This document shows, in pieces, positions 1-8,620 of a stretch of DNA of 64,000 nucleotides. The position numbers and the translations under genes are program-made. The stretch is from the NCBI GenBank assembly GCA_964454675.1, contig CAYVUB010000003.1, positions 62,001 through 126,000 of the forward strand, in the 5' to 3' direction. The notes under the pieces were generated by a model. The model ran no database searches, was not told where the DNA came from, and saw nothing but the letters and a program-made list of their open reading frames with translations. The first letter of the stretch is position 1, and every line of letters starts with the position of its first letter. Source of the DNA: CAYVUB01 sp964454675 (GTDB taxonomy: Bacteria > Bacteroidota > Bacteroidia > Flavobacteriales > Flavobacteriaceae).

Positions 1-157
1 CAAATTGCACAGACGAATTACACAAATTGCAAACACCGTCAAAAAGAATCAATTGCTTGTTATGTTCTAATTTTTCTATCATTTCTTAAGAATATAATCT
101 AATGTAAAGCGAGACATCGCAGGACAAAAAGAACTGAAAACTGCGACTGTAAACTGT

Positions 158-2341
158 TTACTTCTTAGCTGCTTCCACCAGTTCCAGCAAATCCACATTT
201 ACATTAGTCGTAAAGATACCGTAATTCACAACAGCTTTATTTTTTTCGAGCGCATCAATGCTTCCAACGGCTTTGCCGTCGTGCATACGCACACGGTCGC
301 CAATTTTTAAAACAGGCTTAGGTTTAACAACTTCGGCAGGTTTTTGTTTGGCTTCTTTTTTTTGTTTTCTGATAACTTCAACTACCTTTTCGGCTTCTTT
401 TATAACCTGCTGTTCTTTTGCTTTGATGATGTTTTGCTCTTTGACGGAAACTTTCTTTCGCTTGGAATTTTCAACCTGAACAATCTTAAATAATTCAGAT
501 AGTAATTCCCGTTTTTGTTTGTTGTTGAAATACTTTTCAGATAAATCACTTACACGCTGCCCGAGATATATCAACCGCTGGTTGCTATCGTATAATTCCT
601 GATAGCTTTCAAGTTTTTTCCGGATTTTCTCGTTTATTTTTTCAAATTTTTCGGCTTCGCTTCGGGTTTTTTGACTGTTTTCTTTGAGTGATTGTTCGGT
701 TTTTTCAAGCTTAGAGCGTTCTTTTTGAAGCTTTGCAATGGTAGCGTCAAACCGCACTTTGCCTTTTTCAATTTTCTTTTTGGCCCGGTTAATCAAACTG
801 TACGGAATCCCGTTTTTTTGGGCAACTTCAAAGGTAAACGAGCTTCCGGCTTGACCAAGAGCCAGTTTATACATAGGTTCCAGACTTTTTTCGTCAAACA
901 TCATATTAGCATTTTGCATAAAAGGCAACTCGTTTGCCAAAACCTTTAAATTAGAATAGTGTGTTGTGATAATACCATAGGCTTCACGATGATAAAACTC
1001 TTCCAGAAACGTTTCTGCCAGTGCGCCACCAAGTTCGGGATCACTGCCTGTGCCAAATTCATCAATTAAAAACAAGGTGTTTTTGTTACATTTTTTAAGG
1101 AAATAGTTCATCTGCTTTAAGCGGTAACTATAGGTGCTTAAATGATTTTCAATAGATTGATTGTCACCTATATCTGTGATAATCCGGTCAAACAAACAAA
1201 CCGTGCTTTTTTCATGTACCGGAATCAAAAATCCGCTTTGCAACATTACCTGAAGCAGTCCTACGGTTTTTAAAGTGATGCTTTTTCCGCCGGCATTAGG
1301 TCCCGAAATCACAATGATACGCTGTTCATTATTTAAAATAATGGTCTGCGGATAGGTTTTTAGTTTTGATTTTTGATTGGACACATAGAGTAGAGGATGA
1401 AACGCCTCTTTAAACTCAGAAACTTTGTTATCGTTGATATCCGGCAGAATGGCATTTATGGATTGTGCATATCCGGCTTTTGCATAAATTACGTCCAGTT
1501 GTGTTAAAAATGCTTGATATTGCTGTAAAAGCGGCGTGTATGGCCGTATATATTCTGTCAGCATTTTTAAAATACGGGCGATTTCTTCCTGCTCGTCAAA
1601 TACCAAATCGTTAAGTTCGCGGTTGTATCTAAATGTCGTTTCGGGCTCAATATATACAATGCTTCCGGTTTTACTGCTTCCTAACGCTGAACCCTTAACC
1701 TTACGCCTGTACATGGCTTTTACTGCCAGAACACGACGGTTTTCAACCACAGATTCACGTATATCATCAAGATAATCCAAACTGTGGTAGCTGTTCAAAG
1801 CACTTATAAAACTTTGGTTAATTTTTCCTCTTATACTGTTAATGTCCGCCCGAATCTGTTTTAGTGCCTCGGAAGCGGTATCTTTTACACCACCAAATCG
1901 GTCTATAATTGTATCTATCTGACTAATAATAAATTTAGTAACTTCAACAGATGACGAAAGTACCTGCAAATTAGGATAGTAATCTTCAAACTTTTTAAGG
2001 AAAAGGATAATCTCGTTACTGGTTGCTGAAATGCCTGCAATTTTCCTGAAACTTGAGGTTTCCAAGAATGAATTATCAATTGAAAGCAGTTGGATTTCTT
2101 TGTTTACAGGTTCAAAACCGTGATTAGGAATGCGGTTGTCATTTTGCAGCGATGATAAATATTCGTTGGTATAAAGCAATGCGAGGATAAGGGTTTCTTT
2201 ATCCGGATACGGCGTAATATTTAAGACTTGCTGAGCACCAAGTTGTGTTTCACAAAGTTCTGAAACTTGCTGTAACACAGTGTAAAACTCAATATCTTTT
2301 AATGTTTTTTCGTGAATATGAATCATTCGGTTTATTGACAA
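158..2341 (-). CDS. mutS2: MutS2-type DNA mismatch/recombination ATPase
   Basis: 727-residue MutS-family ATPase. The clamp and lever region (about residues 1-330) is followed by the ABC ATPase core with Walker A GPNAGGKS (residues 347-354) and Walker B ending LFLIDE (Asp427), then a long charged coiled coil (about 520-660). MutS2 proteins bind branched DNA and suppress homologous recombination; some act on collided ribosomes. The C-terminus ends in a small beta-rich segment (KIGDRVRMHDGKAVG) and lacks the Smr nuclease motifs (LDLRG, TGxGxG) usual at the end of MutS2, so this form probably does not cut DNA through Smr. It is divergent from ung, with 83 bp between the two starts. Confidence 0.9.
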   Translation of the reverse strand: MSINRMIHIHEKTLKDIEFYTVLQQVSELCETQLGAQQVLNITPYPDKETLILALLYTNEYLSSLQNDNRIPNHGFEPVNKEIQLLSIDNSFLETSSFRKIAGISATSNEIILFLKKFEDYYPNLQVLSSSVEVTKFIISQIDTIIDRFGGVKDTASEALKQIRADINSIRGKINQSFISALNSYHSLDYLDDIRESVVENRRVLAVKAMYRRKVKGSALGSSKTGSIVYIEPETTFRYNRELNDLVFDEQEEIARILKMLTEYIRPYTPLLQQYQAFLTQLDVIYAKAGYAQSINAILPDINDNKVSEFKEAFHPLLYVSNQKSKLKTYPQTIILNNEQRIIVISGPNAGGKSITLKTVGLLQVMLQSGFLIPVHEKSTVCLFDRIITDIGDNQSIENHLSTYSYRLKQMNYFLKKCNKNTLFLIDEFGTGSDPELGGALAETFLEEFYHREAYGIITTHYSNLKVLANELPFMQNANMMFDEKSLEPMYKLALGQAGSSFTFEVAQKNGIPYSLINRAKKKIEKGKVRFDATIAKLQKERSKLEKTEQSLKENSQKTRSEAEKFEKINEKIRKKLESYQELYDSNQRLIYLGQRVSDLSEKYFNNKQKRELLSELFKIVQVENSKRKKVSVKEQNIIKAKEQQVIKEAEKVVEVIRKQKKEAKQKPAEVVKPKPVLKIGDRVRMHDGKAVGSIDALEKNKAVVNYGIFTTNVNVDLLELVEAAKK

Positions 2342-2424
2342 TTAATTTTAATTGTTCATGGTATTACAAATTTACGACCTTTCGCAGTATTTTTATACCT
2401 TGATTAAAATTTAAAATTTTTACA

Positions 2425-3090
2425 ATGAACGTGACCATTCATGACAGTTGGAAACAACACCTTAAAGACGAATTCAGTAAGCCATACTTTAAAGCTTTGA
2501 CCGCTTTTGTAAAGCATGAATACAGGGCCAATACCTGTTATCCGCCGGGTTCAAAAATATTTAATGCGTTTGATTGCTGCCCGTTTGATAAGGTAAAAGT
2601 GGTCATTATAGGCCAAGACCCATATCATGGCTATGACCAGGCCAACGGATTGTGTTTTTCGGTCAATGACGGTATAGCGCATCCACCGTCGCTTGTCAAT
2701 ATTTTTAAGGAAATAGAACAGGATTTGGGCATACCGTATCCGGTATCGGGAAATCTGGAACGCTGGGCAAAACAAGGTGTGCTTATGCTTAACGCAACAT
2801 TAACTGTAAGAGCAAACCAGGCAGGAAGTCATCAAAATAAAGGTTGGGAAACATTAACAGATGCCGTCATCAACATAATAAGCAACGAAAAAAAGAATGT
2901 GGTTTTTTTACTTTGGGGTAATTATGCAAAACAAAAAGCTAAACTGATTGATGTGTCCAAACATACCATTTTAACTACGGGACACCCATCTCCATTGAGT
3001 GCCAACAGAGGTTTATGGTTTGGCAATAAACATTTCAGTAAAACTAACTTCCGGTTGGAGCAAGCTGACGGGATGTCAATTGAGTGGTAA
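2425..3090 (+). CDS. ung: Uracil-DNA glycosylase
   Basis: 221-residue family 1 uracil-DNA glycosylase, which removes uracil from DNA at the start of base excision repair. The catalytic water-activating motif GQDPYHG with its Asp, the uracil-binding segment LLWGNYAKQKA, and the DNA-intercalating loop HPSPLSANRG are all present in the expected order, and the length is normal. The ATG at 2425 begins MNVTIHDSWK, the usual N-terminal helix. The 3' end overlaps a small convergent gene by 47 bp. Confidence 0.97.
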   Translation: MNVTIHDSWKQHLKDEFSKPYFKALTAFVKHEYRANTCYPPGSKIFNAFDCCPFDKVKVVIIGQDPYHGYDQANGLCFSVNDGIAHPPSLVNIFKEIEQDLGIPYPVSGNLERWAKQGVLMLNATLTVRANQAGSHQNKGWETLTDAVINIISNEKKNVVFLLWGNYAKQKAKLIDVSKHTILTTGHPSPLSANRGLWFGNKHFSKTNFRLEQADGMSIEW

Positions 3091-3229
3091 CAGCCGCAGG
3101 TTTGGTCTGTTTTATAATATATGGTTGCTCTGCTTTTTCTCTTTTTGGGGTTTTGTTACAACTGAATGTAAGTAACAAAAAATTAAGGGCAACTAAAGAA
3201 GCAATAATTAGAGTAATTGTCAAAATCAT
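3044..3229 (-). CDS. Small membrane-anchored protein of unknown function
   Basis: 61 residues with one N-terminal hydrophobic segment (about residues 2-23, ILTITLIIASLVALNFLLL) followed by a Cys and a polar Lys/Thr-rich tail. It could be a lipoprotein or a single-pass inner-membrane protein. It overlaps the end of ung tail to tail by 47 bp. No function is recognised. Coding status is inferred from the strong hydrophobic-then-polar pattern. Confidence 0.5.
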   Translation of the reverse strand: MILTITLIIASLVALNFLLLTFSCNKTPKREKAEQPYIIKQTKPAAVTTQLTSRQLAPTGS

Positions 3230-3451
3230 ATATCTTTTAGGTTATGTTAAGTTCAACTTAAGCGATTTGGTATTTACAAATGTAAATTAATTTTTTGATA
3301 AATAACAAGTTATGATGAAATTTCTTAAAAAAAACTTAATTTCTTAACAATTTCACAATACAACAGTTAAGGTGTCAAAATTCCTACCTCACAAGTTGAA
3401 AACAATCTAAAATATATACAAACAGCTGTGTGTTAATTGATTAATGCGTTG

Positions 3452-3751
3452 TTAAGCCTGTGTATTATCAGGTTTCAGATACTTTTTTTCAATATAAAAA
3501 GTTCCGAAAGGAATAACAGAAGCAATCAATACGGTAAATAATGTTTTGGTATTCCATTTTAACTCTGAAGATACCATAAACGCCATAAAAATATAGGCAA
3601 CAAACAATAAACCATGTGGCATTCCCAACAATTTCACGTATGCAGGATTGTCTAACCCGTATTTAACAGGAACGGCAATCCCCAGCAATAAAATGTAAGA
3701 AACACCCTCCAAAAAAGCGACCACTCTGAAAATATTTAATAACGAAAACAT
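3452..3751 (-). CDS. DUF3817 family membrane protein
   Basis: 99 residues with three predicted membrane spans and the DUF3817 signature (FRVVAFLEGVSYILLLGIAV; MPHGLLFVAYIF). The family is small inner-membrane proteins of unknown function. The ATG lies at 3749-3751, directly against a MITE whose target duplication begins at 3751. The native ribosome-binding region and promoter are therefore displaced or replaced by MITE sequence. Confidence 0.8.
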   Translation of the reverse strand: MFSLLNIFRVVAFLEGVSYILLLGIAVPVKYGLDNPAYVKLLGMPHGLLFVAYIFMAFMVSSELKWNTKTLFTVLIASVIPFGTFYIEKKYLKPDNTQA

Positions 3752-3753
3752 AA

Positions 3754-3960
3754 GAGCCTATTTAAATTTTATTTTTGAGATTTATTATTAAAGGATTTTT
3801 GAGCGAAATGAATATTCAGTGAATACCACTAAAAATAAATATTTTATGAACTAAACGAAACAAATTTTTATAGAATAGCAGAGTTATTGTATAAAAATTT
3901 AACGAAGTTGTAGCCAAAAATCATCATAAGAGAGCCAATAAATAAAATTTAAATAGGCTC
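3754..3960. mobile_element. 207-bp MITE with 21-bp terminal inverted repeats
   Basis: GAGCCTATTTAAATTTTATT at the left end is matched by its exact reverse complement at the right end (left arm 3754-3774, right arm 3940-3960). The element is flanked by a TAA direct repeat (3751-3753 and 3961-3963), a plausible 3-bp target duplication. There is no open reading frame inside. A TNA target duplication is known for some IS5-family elements, so a non-autonomous IS5-like MITE is possible; the family assignment is inference. Confidence 0.8.
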
Positions 3961-4048
3961 TAAGTATTTATTTTTTGCAAAAATACCACAGCTTTTGTTA
4001 TTAAAGCAGATTTTGTGAACTTTTTAAGAAACGTTCCCTGAAATATAA

Positions 4049-5605
4049 TTAATCCAATCCGCCTCGGCGATTGCCATCTACCGGAGTCGGCCATTCCATT
4101 TGGTTTCCTGTGCGTGAATTGACAGGCAATACGCTTTTTTCTCTTGAAGTTCTTTGGGTATCTTCACTTGCCAGATATGTCATGATAGCAATTAATGCAA
4201 CGTTGTTTTTTATATCGTCAAATACAATCTTATCATACGTATCTTTATTGGTATGCCAGGTATAGCTGCCATACGACCATCCTAAAGAGCTCATACTGAA
4301 TGCCGGGGCACCTGCTGCTACAAATGCTGCAAAATCTGAACCGCCACGGCTTGGAGTTCCCGGAAATTTGGTCTCAATATGTTTTTTTACAGATTGCGGT
4401 ACATCGTTCAGCCAGCGCCCTAAATAATCATAAGCATGTAAAAAGCCCTGGCCTGTTATTTCTACAACACGACCCGTACCGTTATCCTGATTGAATAAGG
4501 CTTGTATATTATCAACAATTTCCGGATTATCCTTTACAAACGAGCGTGAACCGTTTAAACCCTGTTCTTCGCTACCCCAAAGCCCTACAATAATTGTACG
4601 TTTCGGATTTGGATAGTATTTTTTAAGAATTCGTGCAACTTCCATCATTGTAATATTTCCTGTACCGTTATCTGTAGCACCGCTGGCACCATCCCAGGAA
4701 TCAAAATGTGCCGACAGTACAATGTACTCTTCAGGTTTTTCGGTGCCTTCTATACGGGCAATGGTATTAAACGTAGGTGCGGTGCCAAGCTCTTTTGATT
4801 CTGAAACAATCTTTAATGAAGGTTTTTTACCGCTTTGCGCCAGTCTGTAAACCAGTCCGTAATCTTCAAGAGATATATCTATTACAGGAATCGTTTTTGT
4901 ATTTGCACCAAAAATTTTGTTGGCACCAAATCCTCTTGACCAGTAACTTTGTAAGATACCTGCGGCACCGGCTTTTTCTAACGCTGCCGATATATTTCGG
5001 GGAGTATAACCGGATTTACTTATATTGTCATTCCATGCCTTTGTTTGTGCATCTCTGTCTTTTTTCATCTTTTCAAAAGATTCGGGAGTTGCAAATTCTT
5101 CCCAGTTATAATCGGGTCTTCCTGTAGGTTGAGGCATTGATACCATTACCAGTTTTCCTTTTACATTTTTAAGCCATGCATTAAAACTTAAAGAGTCTTT
5201 TATGGTTTCAGGAAGCAGGATAACTTCTGCGGTGATACCGCCTTTTTTGGTTGAAGGACTCCATGCCAGTTGTGTTGCTTCGAGTGATTTTAACCGGGGA
5301 GAGAGCATATCAACATGTGTGATGCCCCGCTGCCATGCACGCCATTCGCCAAACTGTTCATTGGCGGCGGTAATACCCCAGGATTTGAATTTTGCCACAG
5401 CCCAATCATGTGCCTCCTGCATTTGAGGAGTGCCTACTAATCTTGGGCCAATCTGGTCAAGTAACTCATGCGCCAGTGTTTCTACTTGAGAGTTTTCATA
5501 AGCTTCTTTCATGACATTGTCGATAAATTGAGCCTTGTCTTGAGCTATGGTTGATAAAGAAATCAGAAATACAAAAAGGAATGCATAAGTTTTTAAGGAC
5601 TTCAT
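4049..5605 (-). CDS. Secreted M28-family zinc metallopeptidase
   Basis: About 518 residues when started at the internal Met (5605) that gives a clean signal peptide, MKSLKTYAFLFVFLISLSTIA. A PA-like insert lies in the first half. Zinc and catalytic positions are visible: AHFDSW (His, Asp), SGATDNGTG (Asp), GSEEQGLNGS (Glu pair) and YTWHTNKDTYDK (His). M28 enzymes are aminopeptidases or carboxypeptidases, and this one is exported to the periplasm or beyond. It stands alone, divergent from the EamA gene. Confidence 0.9.
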   Translation of the reverse strand: MKSLKTYAFLFVFLISLSTIAQDKAQFIDNVMKEAYENSQVETLAHELLDQIGPRLVGTPQMQEAHDWAVAKFKSWGITAANEQFGEWRAWQRGITHVDMLSPRLKSLEATQLAWSPSTKKGGITAEVILLPETIKDSLSFNAWLKNVKGKLVMVSMPQPTGRPDYNWEEFATPESFEKMKKDRDAQTKAWNDNISKSGYTPRNISAALEKAGAAGILQSYWSRGFGANKIFGANTKTIPVIDISLEDYGLVYRLAQSGKKPSLKIVSESKELGTAPTFNTIARIEGTEKPEEYIVLSAHFDSWDGASGATDNGTGNITMMEVARILKKYYPNPKRTIIVGLWGSEEQGLNGSRSFVKDNPEIVDNIQALFNQDNGTGRVVEITGQGFLHAYDYLGRWLNDVPQSVKKHIETKFPGTPSRGGSDFAAFVAAGAPAFSMSSLGWSYGSYTWHTNKDTYDKIVFDDIKNNVALIAIMTYLASEDTQRTSREKSVLPVNSRTGNQMEWPTPVDGNRRGGLD

Positions 5606-5753
5606 AAAAAATTGAATTAAAAAGTTAAGTTTCAAATATAAGTCAAAAGCCATGAGAATTACTGTTAAAAAAAACCAAAATATGTGATTCATTTAAAATA
5701 TTGATACGTGTTTATCCGTAATTTTGAAAACCGTAAACTGTTATTAGCTTATA

Positions 5754-6671
5754 ATGAATGTGACATCTAACAAAACCTTGATTATTCTGGCGTTTTTCTC
5801 AATTTATGTTATTTGGGGTTCAACGTATTTGCTCAATAAAATAGCGGTCAATCAATTACCACCGTTTATGCTGGCATCTGTAAGGTTTTTAACCGCCGGA
5901 ATTCTTATATTTATCATAGCAAAAGTGATGCGTATTCCTTTAAATATCACCAAAATTCAGCTACGTAATACGGTCATTGTAGGGTTTTTGTTTTTAACCT
6001 TTGGAAATGGAGTAGTGGTATGGGCATTAAAATATGTGGACAGTGGTTTTGCGGCATTGGAAATTTCGGCGCAACCATTGGTAATTCTGATATTGATGCG
6101 GATATTACAAGGTAAAAAAATCAAGATGATGTCACTTATAGGTGTAGCACTTGGAATTATAGGAATTTATCTTCTGGTAAGCCAAAAAGAATTTTTAACC
6201 AAAGAAGGCTCGATAGTTGGAATGCTGATGATTTTTGCCTGTATGATAAGCTGGGCGGTTGGCAGTATTTTTGTTTCAAAAGCCGATTTGCCACCCAATT
6301 ACTTTGTAAATACCGCATACCAAATGGTTTTTGGCGGTTTGATGCTTATGATAGCGAGTTTGTGTTTTGGCGAAATGTGGATAGCACCCGACAGTTGGAA
6401 TTCAGATGTGAGTATTTCAATGCTTTTATTGGTGATTTTTGGGAGTATTGTAGCCTTTACATCGTTTAATTATTTACTCAAAGCCGTTTCACCCGAAAAA
6501 GTAGCGACATCAACCTATGTAAACCCGATAGTTGCGTTGCTGTTAGGATGGTATTTTTTGAATGAGCAAATCACAGAACAGTCTGTAGTAGCCGCAATTA
6601 TACTGCTTACCGGCGTGTATTTTATCAATACAAAACGTACCGTGATGGTTTTTTCCCGGTTCAAAAAGTAG
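5754..6671 (+). CDS. EamA-family (DMT) transporter
   Basis: 305 residues with ten predicted membrane spans in two EamA repeats. The N-terminal signature IYVIWGSTYLLNKIAV and the second-repeat FGSIVAFTSFNYLLKAVSPE are typical of the drug/metabolite transporter superfamily. It probably exports a metabolite or amino acid; the substrate cannot be read from the sequence. It is a single gene followed by a convergent META gene. Confidence 0.88.
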   Translation: MNVTSNKTLIILAFFSIYVIWGSTYLLNKIAVNQLPPFMLASVRFLTAGILIFIIAKVMRIPLNITKIQLRNTVIVGFLFLTFGNGVVVWALKYVDSGFAALEISAQPLVILILMRILQGKKIKMMSLIGVALGIIGIYLLVSQKEFLTKEGSIVGMLMIFACMISWAVGSIFVSKADLPPNYFVNTAYQMVFGGLMLMIASLCFGEMWIAPDSWNSDVSISMLLLVIFGSIVAFTSFNYLLKAVSPEKVATSTYVNPIVALLLGWYFLNEQITEQSVVAAIILLTGVYFINTKRTVMVFSRFKK

Positions 6672-6719
6672 TAAAGACACAATTAAATTTGTGGATACTC
6701 AGTGAAATTCACGTCTGAA

Positions 6720-7151
6720 TCAATAGCTGATTTTAACAGGCTTAAACCGCATTAAAGTAACCTCATCATCTGAGAGTAAATTGAGTTTTCCGTCGGTATC
6801 AATATTGTAAGCAGTTACTTTTTGAATCATCTGCAAAAATGCCGCTTCGCCGCCGCCTTCACAAAACATCATGGTTGTTGGGTTTGGTTCGCCAAATATA
6901 ATACTGCTGCCGTTTATGGTATATGTGCTGCCATAACCGTTACAGCCGGCATTACCCGAAACGTCATTGCTTACGGGATTAAAGGTTATTCGTGGTTTTT
7001 TATCAGGAAACAAGCCTTCAAAAGCAATTCTGGTACCGGATATGTAATCCAGCTCCCATGTTGAGCTGTATAATGCTATACTGGAATCTTTTCCCGCACC
7101 ACAACTAAATAATGTAAAAAGTGATAAGGCTAAAAGAAGAGTTTTGTTCAT
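6720..7151 (-). CDS. META-domain lipoprotein (HslJ-like)
   Basis: 143 residues. The N-terminus LLALSLFTLFSCGAG carries a lipobox Cys at about residue 17. The META domain is recognisable by WELDYISG, NAGCNGYGSTY and TTMMFCEGGGEAAFL. Related HslJ proteins in enterobacteria are heat-inducible and affect novobiocin resistance; the role here is unknown. It is probably anchored in the envelope. Confidence 0.82.
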   Translation of the reverse strand: MNKTLLLALSLFTLFSCGAGKDSSIALYSSTWELDYISGTRIAFEGLFPDKKPRITFNPVSNDVSGNAGCNGYGSTYTINGSSIIFGEPNPTTMMFCEGGGEAAFLQMIQKVTAYNIDTDGKLNLLSDDEVTLMRFKPVKISY

Positions 7152-7259
7152 GGTAGCGTAAACTTAAAATGATATGTTTAATATATACCATGCAAAATTA
7201 GAATAATATATAATTGTAGCGGCTGTTATTAACAAAATTATAATTAAAAAGCGTAGGGA

Positions 7260-8021
7260 CTATGAACCCAATAATAATTTATAATCTTTTGTCTGCTGAA
7301 AATTTTTAAATATCTCTTCAGATTTTTTCATCAGCAGATCATATTGCTTGGCACCATGGCTTATACGTTTCACTCCCAGTTTTCCCAATGTTTCATAATC
7401 CGGTAAGTTGGGTGTGGTAAATACATTTAGCGGCAGATCTACTTTCGCTATAAATGATTTAATATCCGTTTCTTTTTCTATCAACGGTAAAAATATGCCG
7501 TCTGTGCCTGCCGTTTTGTATGCCAAAGCTCTGGAAATTGATTCGTTAAGGCTATCGGGATGTTTGGTCGTGTAGGTGTCTATCCGTGCATTTATAAAAA
7601 TAGTTGTAGTTTCTTTAACGGCTTTAATTTTTGCTGCCAATACTTCCGCATTTCCCAAAATACGTTTACCGTTCTCTACAATGCCATCTTCGAGGTTAAT
7701 TCCGGCTACACCAATCTCTGCAAGCTGCTTCACATATTTTGCCACTTGCTGCGGGTCGGTTGCATATCCTGCTTCAAAATCAACCGATACGGGAACTTTC
7801 GCAACAGCTACAATGTGCTTCACCACAAAAAATAATGCTTCAAAGCTAATCTTTTCTCCATCTTCAAATCCTAAAGTGTTAGCAATGGCGTGGCTGGAAG
7901 TTCCCAATGCGGTGTAGCCGGCTTCCTGTGCTAATTTTGCTGTATGCGCATCCCATACATTGGCTAATAATAATGGCATGTCGTTTTGGTGCAGCGCTTT
8001 GAAATTACTTACTATGCTCAT
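7260..8021 (-). CDS. Isocitrate lyase / PEP mutase superfamily protein
   Basis: 253-residue TIM-barrel enzyme of the PEP mutase/isocitrate lyase superfamily: YTALGTSSHAIANTLGFEDG (substrate loop), VPVSVDFEAGY (Mg-binding Asp) and GINLEDGI (Glu-Asp pair). The KKCGH catalytic loop of true isocitrate lyase is absent, so it is a PEPM-like C-C or P-C lyase of unknown substrate. The start MSIVSNFKALH fits related short members. Confidence 0.85.
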   Translation of the reverse strand: MSIVSNFKALHQNDMPLLLANVWDAHTAKLAQEAGYTALGTSSHAIANTLGFEDGEKISFEALFFVVKHIVAVAKVPVSVDFEAGYATDPQQVAKYVKQLAEIGVAGINLEDGIVENGKRILGNAEVLAAKIKAVKETTTIFINARIDTYTTKHPDSLNESISRALAYKTAGTDGIFLPLIEKETDIKSFIAKVDLPLNVFTTPNLPDYETLGKLGVKRISHGAKQYDLLMKKSEEIFKNFQQTKDYKLLLGS

Positions 8022-8258
8022 AATTGCTTTTTTTAGGATTAGAATGTTAAGTAATGTACTAAATTATCATTGAAGAAAGCCTGTAATTAAGAAAAGATTA
8101 TGAGGTTTGCCCGGAACGACGGTAGGAGAGAAGGGCAATGTGTGTGGAGTGGCAACCTTAAACTATCAAGAGATTTCACTGAATGTTAAAAAAAAACAAA
8201 TTGTAAAGTGAAAAACAGTATTTTTGATAAAAAATAGGCTATTAAAAATCATAATTTT

Positions 8259-8492
8259 ATGACTAACCAAGAAGCTAAACAAAAAGAAAAGCAACTAACG
8301 GAATTGTTTAAATCCAAATATCCTGATATAATATCTCACGTGGATTTGATTAATGAAACTGAGGAAATAAACATTTCATTTTTTTGGAACAGAATTAGTA
8401 AGGAACGATGGAATGATGCAAAAACATATAGAATAAAAGCTGTTGACTATCAAAAAGTTTTGGAAACAGAAATTATTCCATTCTTTAATTGA
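8259..8492 (+). CDS. Hypothetical 77-residue protein
   Basis: 77 residues, Lys/Glu-rich at the N-terminus, with no membrane segment or known motif (FFWNRISKERWNDAKTYRI is the most distinctive stretch). It is the first gene of the accessory patch that ends at the left dif-like site, and it is followed by 128 bp of AT-rich spacer. No function is recognised. Confidence 0.5.
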   Translation: MTNQEAKQKEKQLTELFKSKYPDIISHVDLINETEEINISFFWNRISKERWNDAKTYRIKAVDYQKVLETEIIPFFN

Positions 8493-8620
8493 AGAACGTT
8501 GTACAACAATGGCTTAATCCATTGCTGATTTATTACAAATATGAAATTAAGCTTGATTATATTTCCTACGGAAAATTCTGAAATAGAATTATAGCAGAGA
8601 CTTTTAAATCATTATAAAAA

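Noticed and set aside
8152..8195. TTAAACTATCA followed later by ATGTTAAAA, a possible third dif-like site
   Set aside because: The spacing is several bases too long and two positions of the arm differ; no element boundary is supported.
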